From the NCBI RefSeq assembly GCF_015752205.1, contig NZ_JADOVG010000006.1, positions 124,001-188,000 of the forward strand: DNA of 64,000 bases. Reading direction: 5' to 3'. The notes beneath the pieces were generated by a model, which was not told the DNA's origin, searched no databases, and was given only the letters and a program-made list of their open reading frames with translations. The stretch comes from Polaromonas sp. CG_9.7 (GTDB lineage Bacteria > Pseudomonadota > Gammaproteobacteria > Burkholderiales > Burkholderiaceae_C). Below are positions 11,303-21,308 of this stretch, piece by piece. The translations under genes were made by a program, and so were the position numbers. The first letter of the stretch is position 1; the number at the start of each line of letters is the position of its first letter.

Positions 11303-12184
11303 ATGAATGAACAGTTTGAACGCCTGATGGTGCGTGTCGAGTCGCTGATGGCGCGCATCGAATCTGTCTTGCCGCAACCCCTGGGCGCGCCCGACTGGAG
11401 TGCCTCCGTGGCCTACCGCTACCGCAAGCGCGGTTCCGGCCATGCTTCGCTGGAACCGGTTCGGCACCTGGGCACGCTGCAGTTGACTGATTTAAAGGAA
11501 ATCGAAGACCAGAAAGACAAGATCCGCCGCAATACCGAGCAGTTCGTCAACGGCAAGCCGGCCAACAATGTCTTGCTGACAGGCTCGCGCGGAACCGGAA
11601 AATCGTCTTTGATCAAGGCTTGCCTGAATGAATATTCGGCTCTGGGCTTGCGGCTGATTGAGGTGGACAAGGCCGACCTGACCGATCTGCCCGACATTGT
11701 TGACGTGGTGTCCGGCCTGCCCGAGAAGTTCATCGTCTTTTGTGACGACCTCAGCTTTGAAGAAGGCGAGCCGGGCTACAAGGCACTCAAGTCCATTCTT
11801 GACGGCTCTATTGCCGCAGCCACGCCAAATGTGCTGATCTATGCCACCAGCAACCGCCGCCATCTATTGCCCGAGTACATGATGGAGAACCTGACCTACA
11901 CCCACACCGAGGACGGCGAAGTGCATCCCGGCGAGGTCGTGGAGGAAAAGATTTCCCTTTCCGAGCGTTTTGGCCTGTGGGTCAGTTTTTACCCCTTCAG
12001 CCAGGACGAATACCTGACCATCGTGGCGCAGTGGCTGTCGTCGTTTGGCGTGGGCGCTGAAGCCATTGCCGCGGCACGCCCGGCTTCGCTGGTCTGGGCG
12101 CTGGAACGCGGCTCGCGCAGCGGGCGCGTGGCCTACCAGTTTGCGCGCGACTACGCCGGCCAGCATGCGGCCACGATTGGGTGA
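11303..12184 (+). CDS. DUF815 AAA-type ATPase
   Basis: This 293-residue P-loop ATPase of the DUF815 family has Walker A LLTGSRGTGKSSLIKA near residue 95 and a Walker B-like FIVFCDDLSFEEGEPGYK. ATSNRRHLLPEY serves as the sensor-1 region. No biochemical role is established. I chose the ATG at 11303, preceded by AGGTGA at 11291-11296, instead of the TTG at 11297. The stop overlaps the GTG start of the Nudix gene, and the same gene pair is often found next to argJ in Burkholderiales. Confidence 0.88.
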   Translation: MNEQFERLMVRVESLMARIESVLPQPLGAPDWSASVAYRYRKRGSGHASLEPVRHLGTLQLTDLKEIEDQKDKIRRNTEQFVNGKPANNVLLTGSRGTGKSSLIKACLNEYSALGLRLIEVDKADLTDLPDIVDVVSGLPEKFIVFCDDLSFEEGEPGYKALKSILDGSIAAATPNVLIYATSNRRHLLPEYMMENLTYTHTEDGEVHPGEVVEEKISLSERFGLWVSFYPFSQDEYLTIVAQWLSSFGVGAEAIAAARPASLVWALERGSRSGRVAYQFARDYAGQHAATIG

Positions 12185-12642
12185 CTGACGTACTGGTGGC
12201 GGATGTGGCAATGCCCCGTGAAGGCGGTCCCGAGCGCAAGGTGGTCGAAGTGGCGGTGGGGGTGTTGATCCAGCCCGATGGACAGTTCCTGCTGACCTCC
12301 CGCCCGCCCGGCAAGGTTTATGAAGGCTATTGGGAATTTCCGGGCGGCAAGCTTGAGGCTGGTGAAAGCGTTGAGCAAGCGCTGCGCCGCGAGTTGCAGG
12401 AAGAAATCGGCATCACCATTGGCGCCGTTCACCCCTGGAAAATCGAGATGGTCGATTACCCGCATGCGCTGGTCCGCCTGAACTTCTGCAAGGTTTTTGA
12501 CTGGCTGGGCGAGTTGCAGATGCACGAAGGCCAACAGTTCGCATGGCAGTGCCTGCCGGTACAGGTCTCGCCCGTGCTACCGGGAACAGTTCCGGTTCTG
12601 GCGTGGTTTGCGCAGGAGCGTGACGTTCAGGCGCCGCCGTGA
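12181..12642 (+). CDS. MutT-type Nudix hydrolase (8-oxo-dGTP diphosphatase family)
   Basis: This Nudix enzyme probably removes oxidised nucleotides such as 8-oxo-dGTP. The full Nudix box is visible as GGKLEAGESVEQALRRELQ followed by EEIGI, at about residues 55-78, preceded by PPGKVYEGYWEFP. The GTG start at 12181 overlaps the DUF815 stop (GTGA) and suggests coupled translation; an ATG at 12211 is an alternative. It is the last gene of the secA-argJ-DUF815-mutT run. The substrate is assigned only by family resemblance. Confidence 0.87.
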   Translation: MTDVLVADVAMPREGGPERKVVEVAVGVLIQPDGQFLLTSRPPGKVYEGYWEFPGGKLEAGESVEQALRRELQEEIGITIGAVHPWKIEMVDYPHALVRLNFCKVFDWLGELQMHEGQQFAWQCLPVQVSPVLPGTVPVLAWFAQERDVQAPP

Positions 12643-12652
12643 TGCCCTGCAA

Positions 12653-12678
12653 ACACCTATTTTTTATAAAATAGGTGT
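12653..12678. repeat. Perfect 11-bp hairpin at the left edge of repeat copy C
   Basis: ACACCTATTTT (12653-12663) and AAAATAGGTGT (12668-12678) flank a TTAT loop. The right arm is the left block of repeat copy C, so this hairpin extends that repeat. It lies 10 bp after the Nudix stop and could act in transcript ending, but no T-run follows on either side. Confidence 0.7.
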
Positions 12679-12722
12679 CTAGCGCACAACTGATATACGC
12701 AAGTAGCTATTAATTAGATAGC
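12668..12722 (+). repeat. Dispersed two-hairpin repeat (copy C, intergenic)
   Basis: Left block AAAATAGGTGTCTA, then GCGCA at 12682, then the core GCTATTAATTAGATAGC at 12706-12722 exactly 24 nt later. This is one of the clearest reference copies. It lies between the Nudix gene and the CNNM-type gene. Confidence 0.85.
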
Positions 12723-12955
12723 AAATCTCTGCTTGATTTCTGGAATATCGTGCAGTGGCAGCCGTAAGCTTGCGCCCTTGAGCTCTCAGTGACCAATGGC
12801 GCAACCGTCCCACGCTTCCTGCACTTTGTGCAAACCGGCACATCGCGTCTTTGACTGCACCGCGCCCTGGCTTCAAGCGTGCCCGCACCTCTTCATGGAC
12901 AGCTAAACTCAGTTCCCGGTGCGCTTGTGCTGCCGGCCTTTGCTTATTGCTTTCC
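12723..12955. other. Intergenic remainder before the CNNM-type gene
   Basis: Together with the hairpin and repeat copy C this completes a 313-bp gap. A minus-strand reading frame crosses it and the repeat (12679-12957), but it shows no recognisable protein sequence and starts antisense to the next gene's start codon. I see no clear promoter. Confidence 0.4.
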
Positions 12956-14296
12956 ATGACCCTCTACCAAAGCCTTTTTGTGATTGGCCTGCTGATTGCA
13001 GCCAGTGCATTTTTTTCCGTGGCGGAAATTTCCCTGGCGGCTTCGCGTCGCCTGCGCTTGCGACAGATGGCTGACGACGGCAATGCAGATGCCGAACGCG
13101 TGCTGCGTATTCAGGAGCAACCCGGCGACTATTTCACCGTCGTGCAGATTGGCCAGAACGCCGTGGCCATTTTGGGCGGCATTGTGGGCGAAGGCGCGTT
13201 AAGCCCGCATTTCAACGCGTTTTTCGAACTCTGGCTGGCAGTGCCAACCGCGCAGACCGTTGGTTTTCTCAGCTCCTTCCTCATCGTCACGTCGCTGTTC
13301 ATTTTGTTCGCCGACCTTTTTCCGAAGCGCCTGGGCATGGCGATGCCCGAGCTTCTGGCCATTCGCGTGTCGCCGCCCATGACGGTTTGCATGACGCTGA
13401 TGCGCCCCATGGTCTGGTTTTACAGCCGCTTGGCCGATGCGCTGTTTCGCCTGTTCGGCTTGTCCTCGCTGCGCGACGACCGCATCACCTCGGACGATAT
13501 TCTGGCCATGATGGAAGCCGGCGCGGTGGCCGGCGTGCTGGCGGCACGTGAGCAGCAGGTGATCACGAATGTGTTTGAACTCGACACCCGTACGGTGGGC
13601 AGCGCCATGTCGCCGCGTGACCGGATTGCCTTTTTTCTGCGCGATGACCATGACTCGGTGATCAGGCTGCGCATCGCTGCCGAGCCGTTTTCGACCTATC
13701 CGGTGTGCGAGGGCGATATCGACCATGTGGTGGGTTACGTCGATGCCAAGGACTTGTTTCAGCGCGTGCTCAACGGCCAGCCGATTTCGCTCGCCGACGA
13801 CACCCTGGTGCGCAAGGTGCTGGTCGTTCCCGACCGGCTGACGCTGTCCGAAGTGCTGGAACAATTCAGGCAGGTGCATGAAGACTTTGCCGTCATCGTG
13901 AACGAGTACAGCATGCTGGTTGGCGTGGTCACGCTCAACGACGTGATGAGCACGGTCATGGGCGACCTGGTGTCGCCCTTCGATGAAGAACTGATCGTGC
14001 GGCGCGACGAGAATTCCTGGCTGATCGACGGCGTCACGCCCATCGAGAACGTGCTGCGCACCCTGGGGCTTGACCATTTGCCGCATGCCGAAGACTACGA
14101 AACCCTGGCCGGTTTTTTGATGGTGATGCTGCGCCGCGTGCCCCGGCGAACTGACAGCGTGAGCTGGGGCGGCTTCAAGTTCGAGGTGCTCGACGTTGAC
14201 AGCTACCGCATTGACCAGGTGATGGTGTCGCGGCTGGCCGATGGCACTTCCGGCACGACCTTGGCCACTGTGGATGCCATTGCGGTTTCAACGTGA
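12956..14296 (+). CDS. CNNM/CorC-type membrane protein (DUF21-CBS-CorC_HlyC)
   Basis: This 446-residue protein has an N-terminal DUF21/CNNM membrane domain (residues ~1-190, beginning MTLYQSLFVIGLLIAASAFF). A CBS pair follows (MSPRDRIAFF near 215; VIVNEYSMLVGVVTLNDVM near 315), and a C-terminal CorC_HlyC domain begins at about 360. Related proteins are linked to magnesium or cobalt efflux; the older hemolysin name is misleading. The frame is open from 12851, but the membrane domain starts at the ATG at 12956. It is convergent with the lytic transglycosylase gene, 21 bp away. Confidence 0.88.
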   Translation: MTLYQSLFVIGLLIAASAFFSVAEISLAASRRLRLRQMADDGNADAERVLRIQEQPGDYFTVVQIGQNAVAILGGIVGEGALSPHFNAFFELWLAVPTAQTVGFLSSFLIVTSLFILFADLFPKRLGMAMPELLAIRVSPPMTVCMTLMRPMVWFYSRLADALFRLFGLSSLRDDRITSDDILAMMEAGAVAGVLAAREQQVITNVFELDTRTVGSAMSPRDRIAFFLRDDHDSVIRLRIAAEPFSTYPVCEGDIDHVVGYVDAKDLFQRVLNGQPISLADDTLVRKVLVVPDRLTLSEVLEQFRQVHEDFAVIVNEYSMLVGVVTLNDVMSTVMGDLVSPFDEELIVRRDENSWLIDGVTPIENVLRTLGLDHLPHAEDYETLAGFLMVMLRRVPRRTDSVSWGGFKFEVLDVDSYRIDQVMVSRLADGTSGTTLATVDAIAVST

Positions 14297-14317
14297 CGCG
14301 CTGGCAGCTTGAGTGCT

Positions 14318-14983
14318 TCAGCCGATGGCGCGGTCTTCTGGCAGCCAGCTGCGCTGCGCGGCAAATACCGCTTCGGGGTAGGGCGCCCGGCCCCGGCTGC
14401 CGTTGTAACGGCCCAGTCCCAGAAAAGGATCGCCGCGCTCCCGGTCCAGGTAATGGCGAAGAATCACGCAGCCGAAGCGCAGGTTGGTCTGCATGTGGAA
14501 CAGCTTGCCCGGGTCGCCATCGCCAATCACGCGCGTCCAGAACGGCATGACCTGCATGTAGCCGCGCGCGCCAACGCTGCTGACGGCGAACTTGCGGAAA
14601 TTGCTTTCGACCTGGATCAGGCCCATCACCAGCGTCACGTCCAGCCCGGCGCGCCTGCTTTCGTACCAGACCGTTTGCAAAAATTCCCTGCGAATCTGCA
14701 GTTCGGGTATTTTGCGTTTCAGGCGCTCGCTCATGGTGCCCAGCCAGCGCAGATACGCCAGCTTGGATTCGGTGCTGCCGAATTCGGGAATCGGCGGTGC
14801 ATGGTTGGCAATGGCCGAGCCCAATGCCGTTCGCACCGAGTCGATCAGCGGTTCCTCAAGCTGCCCTCCAGCACTTGCGTGCTTCGAAAAAAATAGCAAT
14901 AACCCACCGCCAGAAAAGCGGTAGAGCCATTTTCTCCTTGAAAAAGTCAATGGTGCTTTTGTAGCCGACAGGAGCACAGTCAT
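14318..14983 (-). CDS. Lytic transglycosylase, SLT domain
   Basis: This 221-residue peptidoglycan lytic transglycosylase cleaves the MurNAc-GlcNAc bond to form 1,6-anhydro ends. Residues ~16-38 look like an export signal (RRKW, then GGGLLLFFSKHASAGG). The SLT catalytic domain covers ~100-200, with the catalytic Glu in LIQVESNF, followed by SSVGARGYMQVMPFW and a late LGRYNGSRG segment. It lies 27 bp downstream of proS on the same strand. The hydrophobic part of the signal is encoded by a copy of the dispersed repeat. Confidence 0.9.
   Translation of the reverse strand: MTVLLSATKAPLTFSRRKWLYRFSGGGLLLFFSKHASAGGQLEEPLIDSVRTALGSAIANHAPPIPEFGSTESKLAYLRWLGTMSERLKRKIPELQIRREFLQTVWYESRRAGLDVTLVMGLIQVESNFRKFAVSSVGARGYMQVMPFWTRVIGDGDPGKLFHMQTNLRFGCVILRHYLDRERGDPFLGLGRYNGSRGRAPYPEAVFAAQRSWLPEDRAIG
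14881..14935 (-). repeat. Dispersed two-hairpin repeat (copy M, inside the lytic transglycosylase signal sequence)
   Basis: On the minus strand the left block ends AAAATGGCTCTA. CCGCT follows at 14921, and the core GCTATTTTTTTCGAAGC (14897-14881) begins exactly 24 nt later. It encodes residues ~17-35 of the lytic transglycosylase, including LLLFFSK. The core is read in a different frame from the copies that give the A-I-K-x-I-A peptide. Confidence 0.75.
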
Positions 14984-15010
14984 AAGCGGATCAACACGAT
15001 TTGCCAGCGT

Positions 15011-16753
15011 TCACAACGCCAGTTTGTTTTTGAGAAAGTCGAACACGTTCGCCGCATCGACCTTGCTGGCGGCCGTGTCGCGGCGGTGCTGGTATTCGAT
15101 ATGGCCTTCTTTCAGGCCCCGGTCCCCAATCGTGATGCGGTGCGGCACGCCAATCAACTCCCAGTCGGCAAACATGGCGCCCGGCCGCTCGTTGCGATCG
15201 TCCAGCATTACATCGACGCCTGCGACCAGCAATTCGGCATGCAGTTTGTCGGCAGCCGCTTTCACGTCAGGAAAACGGTCCGGGCTGATCGGGCAGATCA
15301 CCAGCGTGAAAGGGGCAATCGCATCCGGCCAGATGATGCCGCGCTCGTCATGGTTCTGCTCGATGGCCGCTGCCGGCAGGCGGGTGATGCCAATGCCGTA
15401 GCAGCCCATTTCCAGGAATTGCGGCTTGCCGTTCTCGCCCAGGAAGGTGGCGTTCATGGCTTTGCTGTACTTGGTGCCGAGGTAGAACACATGGCCGACC
15501 TCGATGCCGCGCTCAATGGCCAGCACGCCCTGGCCGTCAGGCGACGCGTCGCCGGCGACCACGTTGCGGATATCTGCGACCAAGTCGGGCTCGGGCAGGT
15601 CACGGCCCCAGTTCACGCCTGTGATGTGAAAATCGGCTTCATTGGCGCCGCAGACCCAGTCGGCCAGCACGGCGACTTCGCGGTCCACCACCAGCTTGAC
15701 CGGCTTTTTCAGGTTCAGTGGTCCGAGGTAGCCCGGCTCGCAGCCAAAGTGCTCGTCAATCTCGGCCAGTGTGGCGAAGCGAAAACCAGCCAGACCGACC
15801 ACCTTGCCGACCTTGATTTCGTTCATTTGGTGGTCGCCGCGCAGCAGCAGCAGCCAGACCTGTGCCTTGACGACTTCGCCAGCTTCGTTGGTCTGGTCCG
15901 TGGCCAACACCAGCGACTTCACGGTCGTTTCCAGCGGGATGCCAAGCAGCTCTGCCACATCGGCGCAGGTGGCTTTGCCCGGCGTCGCCGTTTTGGTGAG
16001 CGGCTGCGAAGCCTGCTGGCACGGGCCGGCAGGAGCCAGCGCCTCGGCTTTTTCCATGTTGGCCGCGTAGTCGCTGGTGGGGCAGTAGACGATTGCGTCC
16101 TCGCCGGTGGCGGCAATCACCTGGAACTCTTCACTCAGGTCGCCGCCGATGGCGCCGCTGTCGGCGGCCACGGCGCGGTAGGTCAGGCCGAAACGGTCAA
16201 AGATACGGCGATACGCCTGCGCCATGTTCTGGTAGCTGACCTTCGCGGCGGGGGGGTCGCGGTCGAAGCTGTAAGCATCCTTCATGATGAATTCACGGCC
16301 ACGCATCAGGCCAAAACGCGGACGGCGCTCATCGCGGAACTTGGTCTGGATCTGGTAGAGGTTTTTGGGCAGCTGCTTGTAGCTGCGGATGTCCTGGCGC
16401 ATCACGTCAGTGACGACTTCCTCGCTGGTTGGCTGCACCACGAAGTCGCGGCCATGGCGGTCCTTGATGCGCAGCAGTTCAGGCCCCATGCTTTCAAAGC
16501 GGCCGGTTTCCTGCCAGAGTTCGCCGGGCTGCACCACCGGCATGCTCATTTCAATCGCGCCGGCCCGGTTCATCTCCTCGCGGACAATCGCTTCGACCTT
16601 GCGGATCACGCGCAGTCCCATGGGCATGTAGTTGTAGATGCCGGCGCCCAGTTTCTTGATCAGGCCGGCGCGCATCATGAGCTGGTGGCTGACGATTTCT
16701 GCGTCGGCCGGGGCTTCCTTGAGAGTGGAAATGAAGAACTGGGAGGCTTTCAT
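15011..16753 (-). CDS. proS: Prolyl-tRNA synthetase (bacterial type with editing domain)
   Basis: This 580-residue class II synthetase charges tRNA-Pro. It starts [19 protein letters not shown], and motif 2 is followed by [18 protein letters not shown] YbaK-like insertion (residues ~220-400) hydrolyses mischarged Ala-tRNA-Pro. The C-terminal anticodon-binding domain includes [20 protein letters not shown]. The length and domain order match the bacterial long form. It is divergent from rppH and precedes the lytic transglycosylase gene. Confidence 0.97.
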   Translation of the reverse strand: MKASQFFISTLKEAPADAEIVSHQLMMRAGLIKKLGAGIYNYMPMGLRVIRKVEAIVREEMNRAGAIEMSMPVVQPGELWQETGRFESMGPELLRIKDRHGRDFVVQPTSEEVVTDVMRQDIRSYKQLPKNLYQIQTKFRDERRPRFGLMRGREFIMKDAYSFDRDPPAAKVSYQNMAQAYRRIFDRFGLTYRAVAADSGAIGGDLSEEFQVIAATGEDAIVYCPTSDYAANMEKAEALAPAGPCQQASQPLTKTATPGKATCADVAELLGIPLETTVKSLVLATDQTNEAGEVVKAQVWLLLLRGDHQMNEIKVGKVVGLAGFRFATLAEIDEHFGCEPGYLGPLNLKKPVKLVVDREVAVLADWVCGANEADFHITGVNWGRDLPEPDLVADIRNVVAGDASPDGQGVLAIERGIEVGHVFYLGTKYSKAMNATFLGENGKPQFLEMGCYGIGITRLPAAAIEQNHDERGIIWPDAIAPFTLVICPISPDRFPDVKAAADKLHAELLVAGVDVMLDDRNERPGAMFADWELIGVPHRITIGDRGLKEGHIEYQHRRDTAASKVDAANVFDFLKNKLAL

Positions 16754-16856
16754 GGGCTATTTTTCTGGGTTTGGAGACTGTCGTCCGGCCGGGCGCTTGG
16801 CGGGTGCGCCTTCGCTGTGCATAATGGACTCAGTTTAAAAATTTTGAGGTTTGATT

Positions 16857-17564
16857 ATGCTTGACAGGGACGGATTTCGGCCCAATGTCGGCATCATCTT
16901 GCTCAACCAGAGAAGTCAGGTATTTTGGGGCAAACGCATCCGTACCCACTCGTGGCAATTTCCGCAAGGCGGCATTGATCGGGGCGAAAACCCTGAACAA
17001 GCCATGTTTCGCGAGTTGCATGAAGAGGTTGGCCTGCACCCACAGCACGTTCAGGTGTTGGCCCGTACCCGAGACTGGTTGCGCTATGAGGTGCCCGACC
17101 GATTCATCCGGCGCGATGCGCGCGGACACTACAAAGGCCAGAAACAAATCTGGTTTCTGCTCCAACTGGTCGGTCACGACTGGGATCTGAACCTGCGCGC
17201 CACCAACCATCCGGAGTTCGATGCATGGCGCTGGAACGACTATTGGGTGCCGCTTGATGTGGTGGTCGAGTTCAAGCGTGGCGTTTACGAAATGGCGCTG
17301 ACCGAGTTGTCCCGGTTCGTGCCACGCTGCGAATTCCGCTTTGATGTGCGTCCTGAGCAGCGCAACCGCTTCTTGCGCGGCGGACTGCACCAGCGCGACC
17401 TGCTGGCCGGCCAGTCGGCGGAGTCTGCGTCGTTCCTTGCCGGGGTTGGAATTCCTGCTTGCGCCAGTCGTCCGGGAGTTCCTTTCGAGTTGCCACCCGG
17501 CGCTACTTTCGAGCCTGATCCACAAACCAGTCATGGCCTGGATGTACCCTCGAAAAAAATATGA
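16857..17564 (+). CDS. rppH: RNA pyrophosphohydrolase RppH
   Basis: RppH removes pyrophosphate from 5'-triphosphate RNA and so starts mRNA decay. The 235-residue protein begins [18 protein letters not shown]. Its Nudix box is [17 protein letters not shown] followed by HEEVGL at about residues 38-61, with [13 protein letters not shown] and [11 protein letters not shown] downstream. The C-terminal ~65 residues are a low-complexity extension beyond the E. coli length. GAGG at 16846-16849 supports the ATG at 16857 over the TTG at 16851. The stop overlaps the next start as ATGA. Confidence 0.95.
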   Translation: MLDRDGFRPNVGIILLNQRSQVFWGKRIRTHSWQFPQGGIDRGENPEQAMFRELHEEVGLHPQHVQVLARTRDWLRYEVPDRFIRRDARGHYKGQKQIWFLLQLVGHDWDLNLRATNHPEFDAWRWNDYWVPLDVVVEFKRGVYEMALTELSRFVPRCEFRFDVRPEQRNRFLRGGLHQRDLLAGQSAESASFLAGVGIPACASRPGVPFELPPGATFEPDPQTSHGLDVPSKKI

Positions 17565-18073
17565 AATTCAAGTCCGTCTCAATAGTTGCAAGTATCTTGC
17601 TGCTTGGTTTGACCACCCCGGTCTGGTCACAATTTGACGTCGATGAACCCGAATGGAAAGAGTCCGATGCACCGCCGCCGCCTGCTTTTGATGTGGACAA
17701 GCTGGTCAGTGTGGATGTTTCACCCAATTCATCACTGGTGTACGGCGTTGATCCTGCGTCCATCAGCATCACCCAAAGCGATGGTCTGGTGCGTTATGTG
17801 ATGGTGGCGACCAGCGCCAGCGGGGTGCGCAACGTGATGTATGAAGGCATACGCTGCGCCACCGGTGAGTTCAAGACCTATGCCCGTTATTCGACTGACA
17901 GGAAGTGGACGCCGGTCAGCACTCCGGAATGGCGCTCTATGTATGGCAATGCACCCTTCAAACATCCCTTGCGCCTGGCAAAGGCGGGTGCTTGTGACAA
18001 TGCAGCACCGGCAACGTCCGTCAGGGAAATGGTGAACCGGTTGAAGAACCCGAATTACGGCGTGACGCCATAG
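17561..18073 (+). CDS. CNP1-like family exported protein
   Basis: This 170-residue protein of the CNP1-like family is named after a cryptic neisserial antigen. It has a signal peptide ([20 protein letters not shown], cut near WSQ). After an acidic/proline linker comes the conserved region with [22 protein letters not shown] and WRSMYG, and two cysteines. The function is unknown. It is translationally coupled to rppH by an ATGA overlap and is convergent with proB. Confidence 0.82.
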   Translation: MKFKSVSIVASILLLGLTTPVWSQFDVDEPEWKESDAPPPPAFDVDKLVSVDVSPNSSLVYGVDPASISITQSDGLVRYVMVATSASGVRNVMYEGIRCATGEFKTYARYSTDRKWTPVSTPEWRSMYGNAPFKHPLRLAKAGACDNAAPATSVREMVNRLKNPNYGVTP

Positions 18074-18114
18074 GCCCAGGGTCGCAAGCCTTTGCTGGCA
18101 ATGCCTGCGTCAGG

Positions 18115-19251
18115 CTAGCGGCTGAGGATCAGGTTGGTGCGATGGACCATTTCGGATTCGCCTGTGTAGCCAAGCAATCGTTCGAATTCCGACGAAACCT
18201 TGCGGCAAATCAGCCGGGCTTCCGAACTGGAATAGTTGGCCAGGCCGCGCGCAATTTCAATTCCATCTGTGTCCTTGATGGCAATCACGTCGCCGCGTGA
18301 AAAATAACCCTGTACCCCGGTCATGCCGATGGGCAGCAGGCTCTTGCCGCTGATCTTCACCATGCTGGCAGCGCCCATATCCACCGTGACGGAACCGCGC
18401 AATTGCAGATGATCCGCCATCCATTGCTTGCGCGCCTGCATTTTCTGGGTCTGGGCCACCAGCAGCGTGCCAATCGCCTCGCCACGGGTCAGCCGAATCA
18501 AGGCTTGGGGTTCACGGCCCCAGGCAATCACGGTCGAGGCCCCAGAACCCGCCGCACGCTTGGCTGCCAGGATTTTGGTGATCATGCCGCCGCGGCCAAT
18601 GCTGGAACCCGCGCCGCCCGCCATGGCTTCGAGCGCTGTGTCGCCGGCCTTGGCTTCATGAATGAATTGCGCTGCCGGGTTTTTGCGTGGATCGGCGGTG
18701 TACAGGCCCTTCTGGTCGGTCAGGATGATCAACGCATCGGCTTCGACCAGGTTGGCCACCAGCGCACCGAGGGTGTCATTGTCGCCAAACTTGATCTCGT
18801 CATTGACGACCGTGTCGTTCTCGTTGATTACTGGCACCACGCCAAGCTGCAGGAGCGTCAGCAGGGTGGATCGCGCATTGAGGTAGCGCTCCCGGTCGGC
18901 CAGATCGGCATGGGTCAACAGCACCTGCGCGCTGCCGATGCCGTTTTCGCGGAGCTTGGTTTCATACATCTGCACCAGGCCCATCTGACCCACGGCGGCT
19001 GCCGCCTGCAGTTCATGAATGGCTTTGGGACGTGTGCGCCAGCCCAACCGCTTCATGCCTTCGGCAATCGCGCCGCTGCTCACCATGATGACTTCGCGTC
19101 CATCCTTGACCAGGGCGGCCAGCTGCTCGGACCACTGGCCGATGGCCTCGGCATCCAGTCCCCGGCCTTCGTTGGTCACCAGGCTGGAACCGACCTTGAC
19201 CACAATGCGCCGGGCGTTGCGCAAAACAGGAGAACCTGAAGGATCGTACAT
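18115..19251 (-). CDS. proB: Glutamate 5-kinase
   Basis: ProB phosphorylates glutamate in the first step of proline synthesis. The 378-residue protein has the amino acid kinase domain ([15 protein letters not shown] at the start; [46 protein letters not shown]). A C-terminal PUA domain (residues ~285-370) begins after [16 protein letters not shown]. The start at 19251 fits the kinase fold. Its leader holds repeat copy D, 9-63 bp upstream of the ATG. It lies downstream of rplU-rpmA-obgE on the same strand, a frequent betaproteobacterial order. Confidence 0.97.
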   Translation of the reverse strand: MYDPSGSPVLRNARRIVVKVGSSLVTNEGRGLDAEAIGQWSEQLAALVKDGREVIMVSSGAIAEGMKRLGWRTRPKAIHELQAAAAVGQMGLVQMYETKLRENGIGSAQVLLTHADLADRERYLNARSTLLTLLQLGVVPVINENDTVVNDEIKFGDNDTLGALVANLVEADALIILTDQKGLYTADPRKNPAAQFIHEAKAGDTALEAMAGGAGSSIGRGGMITKILAAKRAAGSGASTVIAWGREPQALIRLTRGEAIGTLLVAQTQKMQARKQWMADHLQLRGSVTVDMGAASMVKISGKSLLPIGMTGVQGYFSRGDVIAIKDTDGIEIARGLANYSSSEARLICRKVSSEFERLLGYTGESEMVHRTNLILSR

Positions 19252-19259
19252 TTTTCAGT

Positions 19260-19314
19260 GTTTCAAGGCTCTGGCGCAAGGTGGGTGCGCGTAGTCAGCT
19301 ATTATTTACAGAGC
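19260..19314 (+). repeat. Dispersed two-hairpin repeat (copy D, proB leader)
   Basis: A left block ending GGCTCTG leads into GCGCA at 19274, with the core GCTATTATTTACAGAGC at 19298-19314 exactly 24 nt later. The first hairpin is clear (GCGC...GCGC). It lies in the obgE-proB gap, antisense to the proB leader, so both hairpins could form in the proB mRNA. Confidence 0.75.
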
Positions 19315-19351
19315 AACCGACAGGCTTCGGTTGCAGGGGAGTGAACCGTCA

Positions 19352-20446
19352 TCAGTCGGAGGACGCCGGGCTTTTGGGCTCGGGCGGCAGTTCGATGAAA
19401 CGTGGATCGATTTCTTCCTCGGGCTGCTCGCTCTTCTGGACTTTCTTGACATGCTGGTAAATCGTCTTGACAAGCTGCTCGCAGCCTTCGCGGGTCAGCG
19501 CAGAAATTTCAAAAACCGGGCCTTTGAACTTGAAACGCTTGACAAAATCTTTGACGACTTCAACACGCTTGTCGCCATCGACCATGTCGAGCTTGTTGAG
19601 GACAAGCCATCGCGGCTTTTTGTGCAGTGCCTCGTCGTACTTCTTGAGCTCGCCGACGATGGCCTTGGCCTGCGCCACCGGATCGACGTTTTCATCAAAC
19701 GGCGCCAGATCGACAATATGCAGCAGCAGGCGGGTGCGCTGCAGGTGCCGTAAAAACAGGTGCCCCAAGCCCGCACCCTCCGATGCACCTTCAATCAAAC
19801 CGGGCAAGTCAGCCACGACAAAACTCTGTTCAGGCCCGACCCGGACCACGCCCAGATTCGGGTGCAGCGTGGTGAACGGGTAATCGGCAATGCGCGGTCG
19901 GGCATTCGAGACCGCCGAGATGAACGTCGATTTGCCGGCATTCGGCATGCCCAGCAGGCCCACATCGGCCAGCACCTTGAGTTCGAGCTTCAGGCTTTTG
20001 CGGTCGCCGGGCCAGCCGGGCGTCTTGCTGCGCGGCGCTCGATTCGTCGAGCTTTTGAAGCGCAGGTTGCCAAAACCGCCGTCGCCACCCTTGGCGATCA
20101 GGATCTGTTCGCCGGGCACCAGCAACTCGAAAAGAACTTCGCCGGTTTCGCCATCGGTCAGGATGGTGCCAACCGGCATTTTTAAGATGATGTCGTCGCC
20201 CTTGGCTCCGAACATGTCCGAACCCATGCCGTGGCCGCCATTGCGCGCTTCGTGCCGGCGTGAAAACCGGAAGTCGACCAGCGTGTTCAGGTTGATGTCC
20301 GCCACTGCGTACACATGGCCGCCGCGCCCGCCGTCCCCCCCGTTCGGACCACCGAATTCTTTGTATTTTTCGTGGCTGAACGAGACGCAGCCGCTCCCGC
20401 CATCGCCGGCGGCAATGTCAATATAAGCTTCGTCAACAAATTTCAT
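19352..20446 (-). CDS. obgE: Obg-family GTPase ObgE/CgtA
   Basis: ObgE is a ribosome-associated GTPase involved in large-subunit maturation and the stringent response. The 364-residue protein has the glycine-rich Obg domain (residues 1-158, starting [19 protein letters not shown]). The G domain has P-loop [11 protein letters not shown], switch region [16 protein letters not shown] and NKLDMVDG. The C-terminal tail is short and acidic ([16 protein letters not shown]). It follows rpmA after a terminator-like hairpin. Confidence 0.97.
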   Translation of the reverse strand: MKFVDEAYIDIAAGDGGSGCVSFSHEKYKEFGGPNGGDGGRGGHVYAVADINLNTLVDFRFSRRHEARNGGHGMGSDMFGAKGDDIILKMPVGTILTDGETGEVLFELLVPGEQILIAKGGDGGFGNLRFKSSTNRAPRSKTPGWPGDRKSLKLELKVLADVGLLGMPNAGKSTFISAVSNARPRIADYPFTTLHPNLGVVRVGPEQSFVVADLPGLIEGASEGAGLGHLFLRHLQRTRLLLHIVDLAPFDENVDPVAQAKAIVGELKKYDEALHKKPRWLVLNKLDMVDGDKRVEVVKDFVKRFKFKGPVFEISALTREGCEQLVKTIYQHVKKVQKSEQPEEEIDPRFIELPPEPKSPASSD

Positions 20447-20493
20447 GATGGAGTGGTGTGCAGGAAGGAAAGGAAATCAGGAGGGCGTTTGAC

Positions 20494-20523
20494 AAACAAA
20501 AAAGCCCCGACTGGTCGGGGCTT
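20494..20523 (-). terminator. Terminator between rpmA and obgE
   Basis: AGCCCCGAC and GTCGGGGCT form a 9-bp GC-rich stem around a 2-nt TG centre at 20503-20522. On the minus strand it is followed by TTTTTTGTTT. It lies 23 bp after the rpmA stop, so rplU-rpmA probably ends here, with obgE expressed by read-through or its own promoter. Confidence 0.85.
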
Positions 20524-20545
20524 CGATGCCATCGAAGTGATCGGC

Positions 20546-20803
20546 TTACGCCGAGGTCACATTGACAGTGCGCTTGTTCATCGAACCCTTGACGCAAAAG
20601 GAGACTTGACCGTCCACCAGTGCATACAGGGTGTGGTCTTTGCCGATGCCGACATTGACGCCCGGGTGGAACTGGGTACCACGCTGGCGCACGATGATGC
20701 TGCCGGCGTTGATTACTTCGCCGCCAAATTTCTTGACGCCAAGCATCTTGGGCTGTGAATCACGCCCGTTTCGCGTAGAGCCGCCGCCTTTTTTCTGTGC
20801 CAT
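20546..20803 (-). CDS. rpmA: 50S ribosomal protein L27
   Basis: L27 is an 85-residue large-subunit protein whose N-terminal tail reaches the peptidyl transferase centre. The start [19 protein letters not shown] is canonical and needs no cleavage, unlike the Firmicutes form. [19 protein letters not shown] is the conserved middle. It lies 27 bp after rplU in the usual rplU-rpmA pair. Confidence 0.98.
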   Translation of the reverse strand: MAQKKGGGSTRNGRDSQPKMLGVKKFGGEVINAGSIIVRQRGTQFHPGVNVGIGKDHTLYALVDGQVSFCVKGSMNKRTVNVTSA

Positions 20804-20830
20804 TTTTCGTTACTCCTGGTACTGGACTGA

Positions 20831-21142
20831 TTAGCCGACGATCGCGCCGATTTGCAGTTCAGTGAAGTTCTGCCGGTGACCCTGGCGTTTCTGATAGTGC
20901 TTGCGACGGCGCATTTTGAAAATGCGAACCTTGTCGTGCCTGCCGTGAGACAGCACCGTGACAGTAACAGTTGCGCCGGAAACCAAGGGCGTACCAACCT
21001 TGATTGAACTGCCTTCGCCGACAGCCAATACCTGGTCAATAACGATCTCTTGGCCTACGTCCGCAGCAATCTGTTCTACTTTAATTTTTTCTCCAGCAGC
21101 AACTTTGTATTGTTTGCCGCCGGTTTTTATGACCGCGTACAT
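20831..21142 (-). CDS. rplU: 50S ribosomal protein L21
   Basis: L21 is a 103-residue large-subunit protein that binds 23S rRNA. It starts [20 protein letters not shown] and ends with the RNA-binding segment [16 protein letters not shown]. The frame is open further upstream, but homology begins at the ATG at 21142, preceded by GAGGG. It is divergent from ispB and is the first gene of rplU-rpmA. Confidence 0.98.
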   Translation of the reverse strand: MYAVIKTGGKQYKVAAGEKIKVEQIAADVGQEIVIDQVLAVGEGSSIKVGTPLVSGATVTVTVLSHGRHDKVRIFKMRRRKHYQKRQGHRQNFTELQIGAIVG

Positions 21143-21192
21143 GTAAACCCTCGTAAATTGAGTTCTGCGGACGGATTTCCACAGAGCCCAAG

Positions 21193-21226
21193 ATTCTAGC
21201 ATTGCGCTTAAAAAATGTACAGTCAA
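21193..21226 (-). promoter_or_regulatory. Possible rplU promoter
   Basis: On the minus strand TTGACT (21226-21221) and TAGAAT (21198-21193) both match sigma-70 boxes, but they are 22 nt apart, longer than the usual 16-19. The TAGAAT may pair with a weaker -35. It sits 51 bp before the rplU ATG, in the rplU-ispB divergent region. Confidence 0.3.
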
Positions 21227-21308
21227 ACCTGTCCTGCTTCGGTTTGATGGCCTGCAAGGCATGTCTGGCTTTCTATAATCTGCCCAAACTTAATGTCGGG
21301 ATTTATCT

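Noticed and set aside
12679..12957. 92-codon minus-strand frame upstream of the CNNM-type gene
   Set aside because: Its C terminus is only a translation of repeat copy C, and its start is antisense to the next gene's start codon.
15086..16864. Long + strand reading frame antisense to proS
   Set aside because: It is a shadow of the GC-rich proS gene; its residues show no family resemblance.
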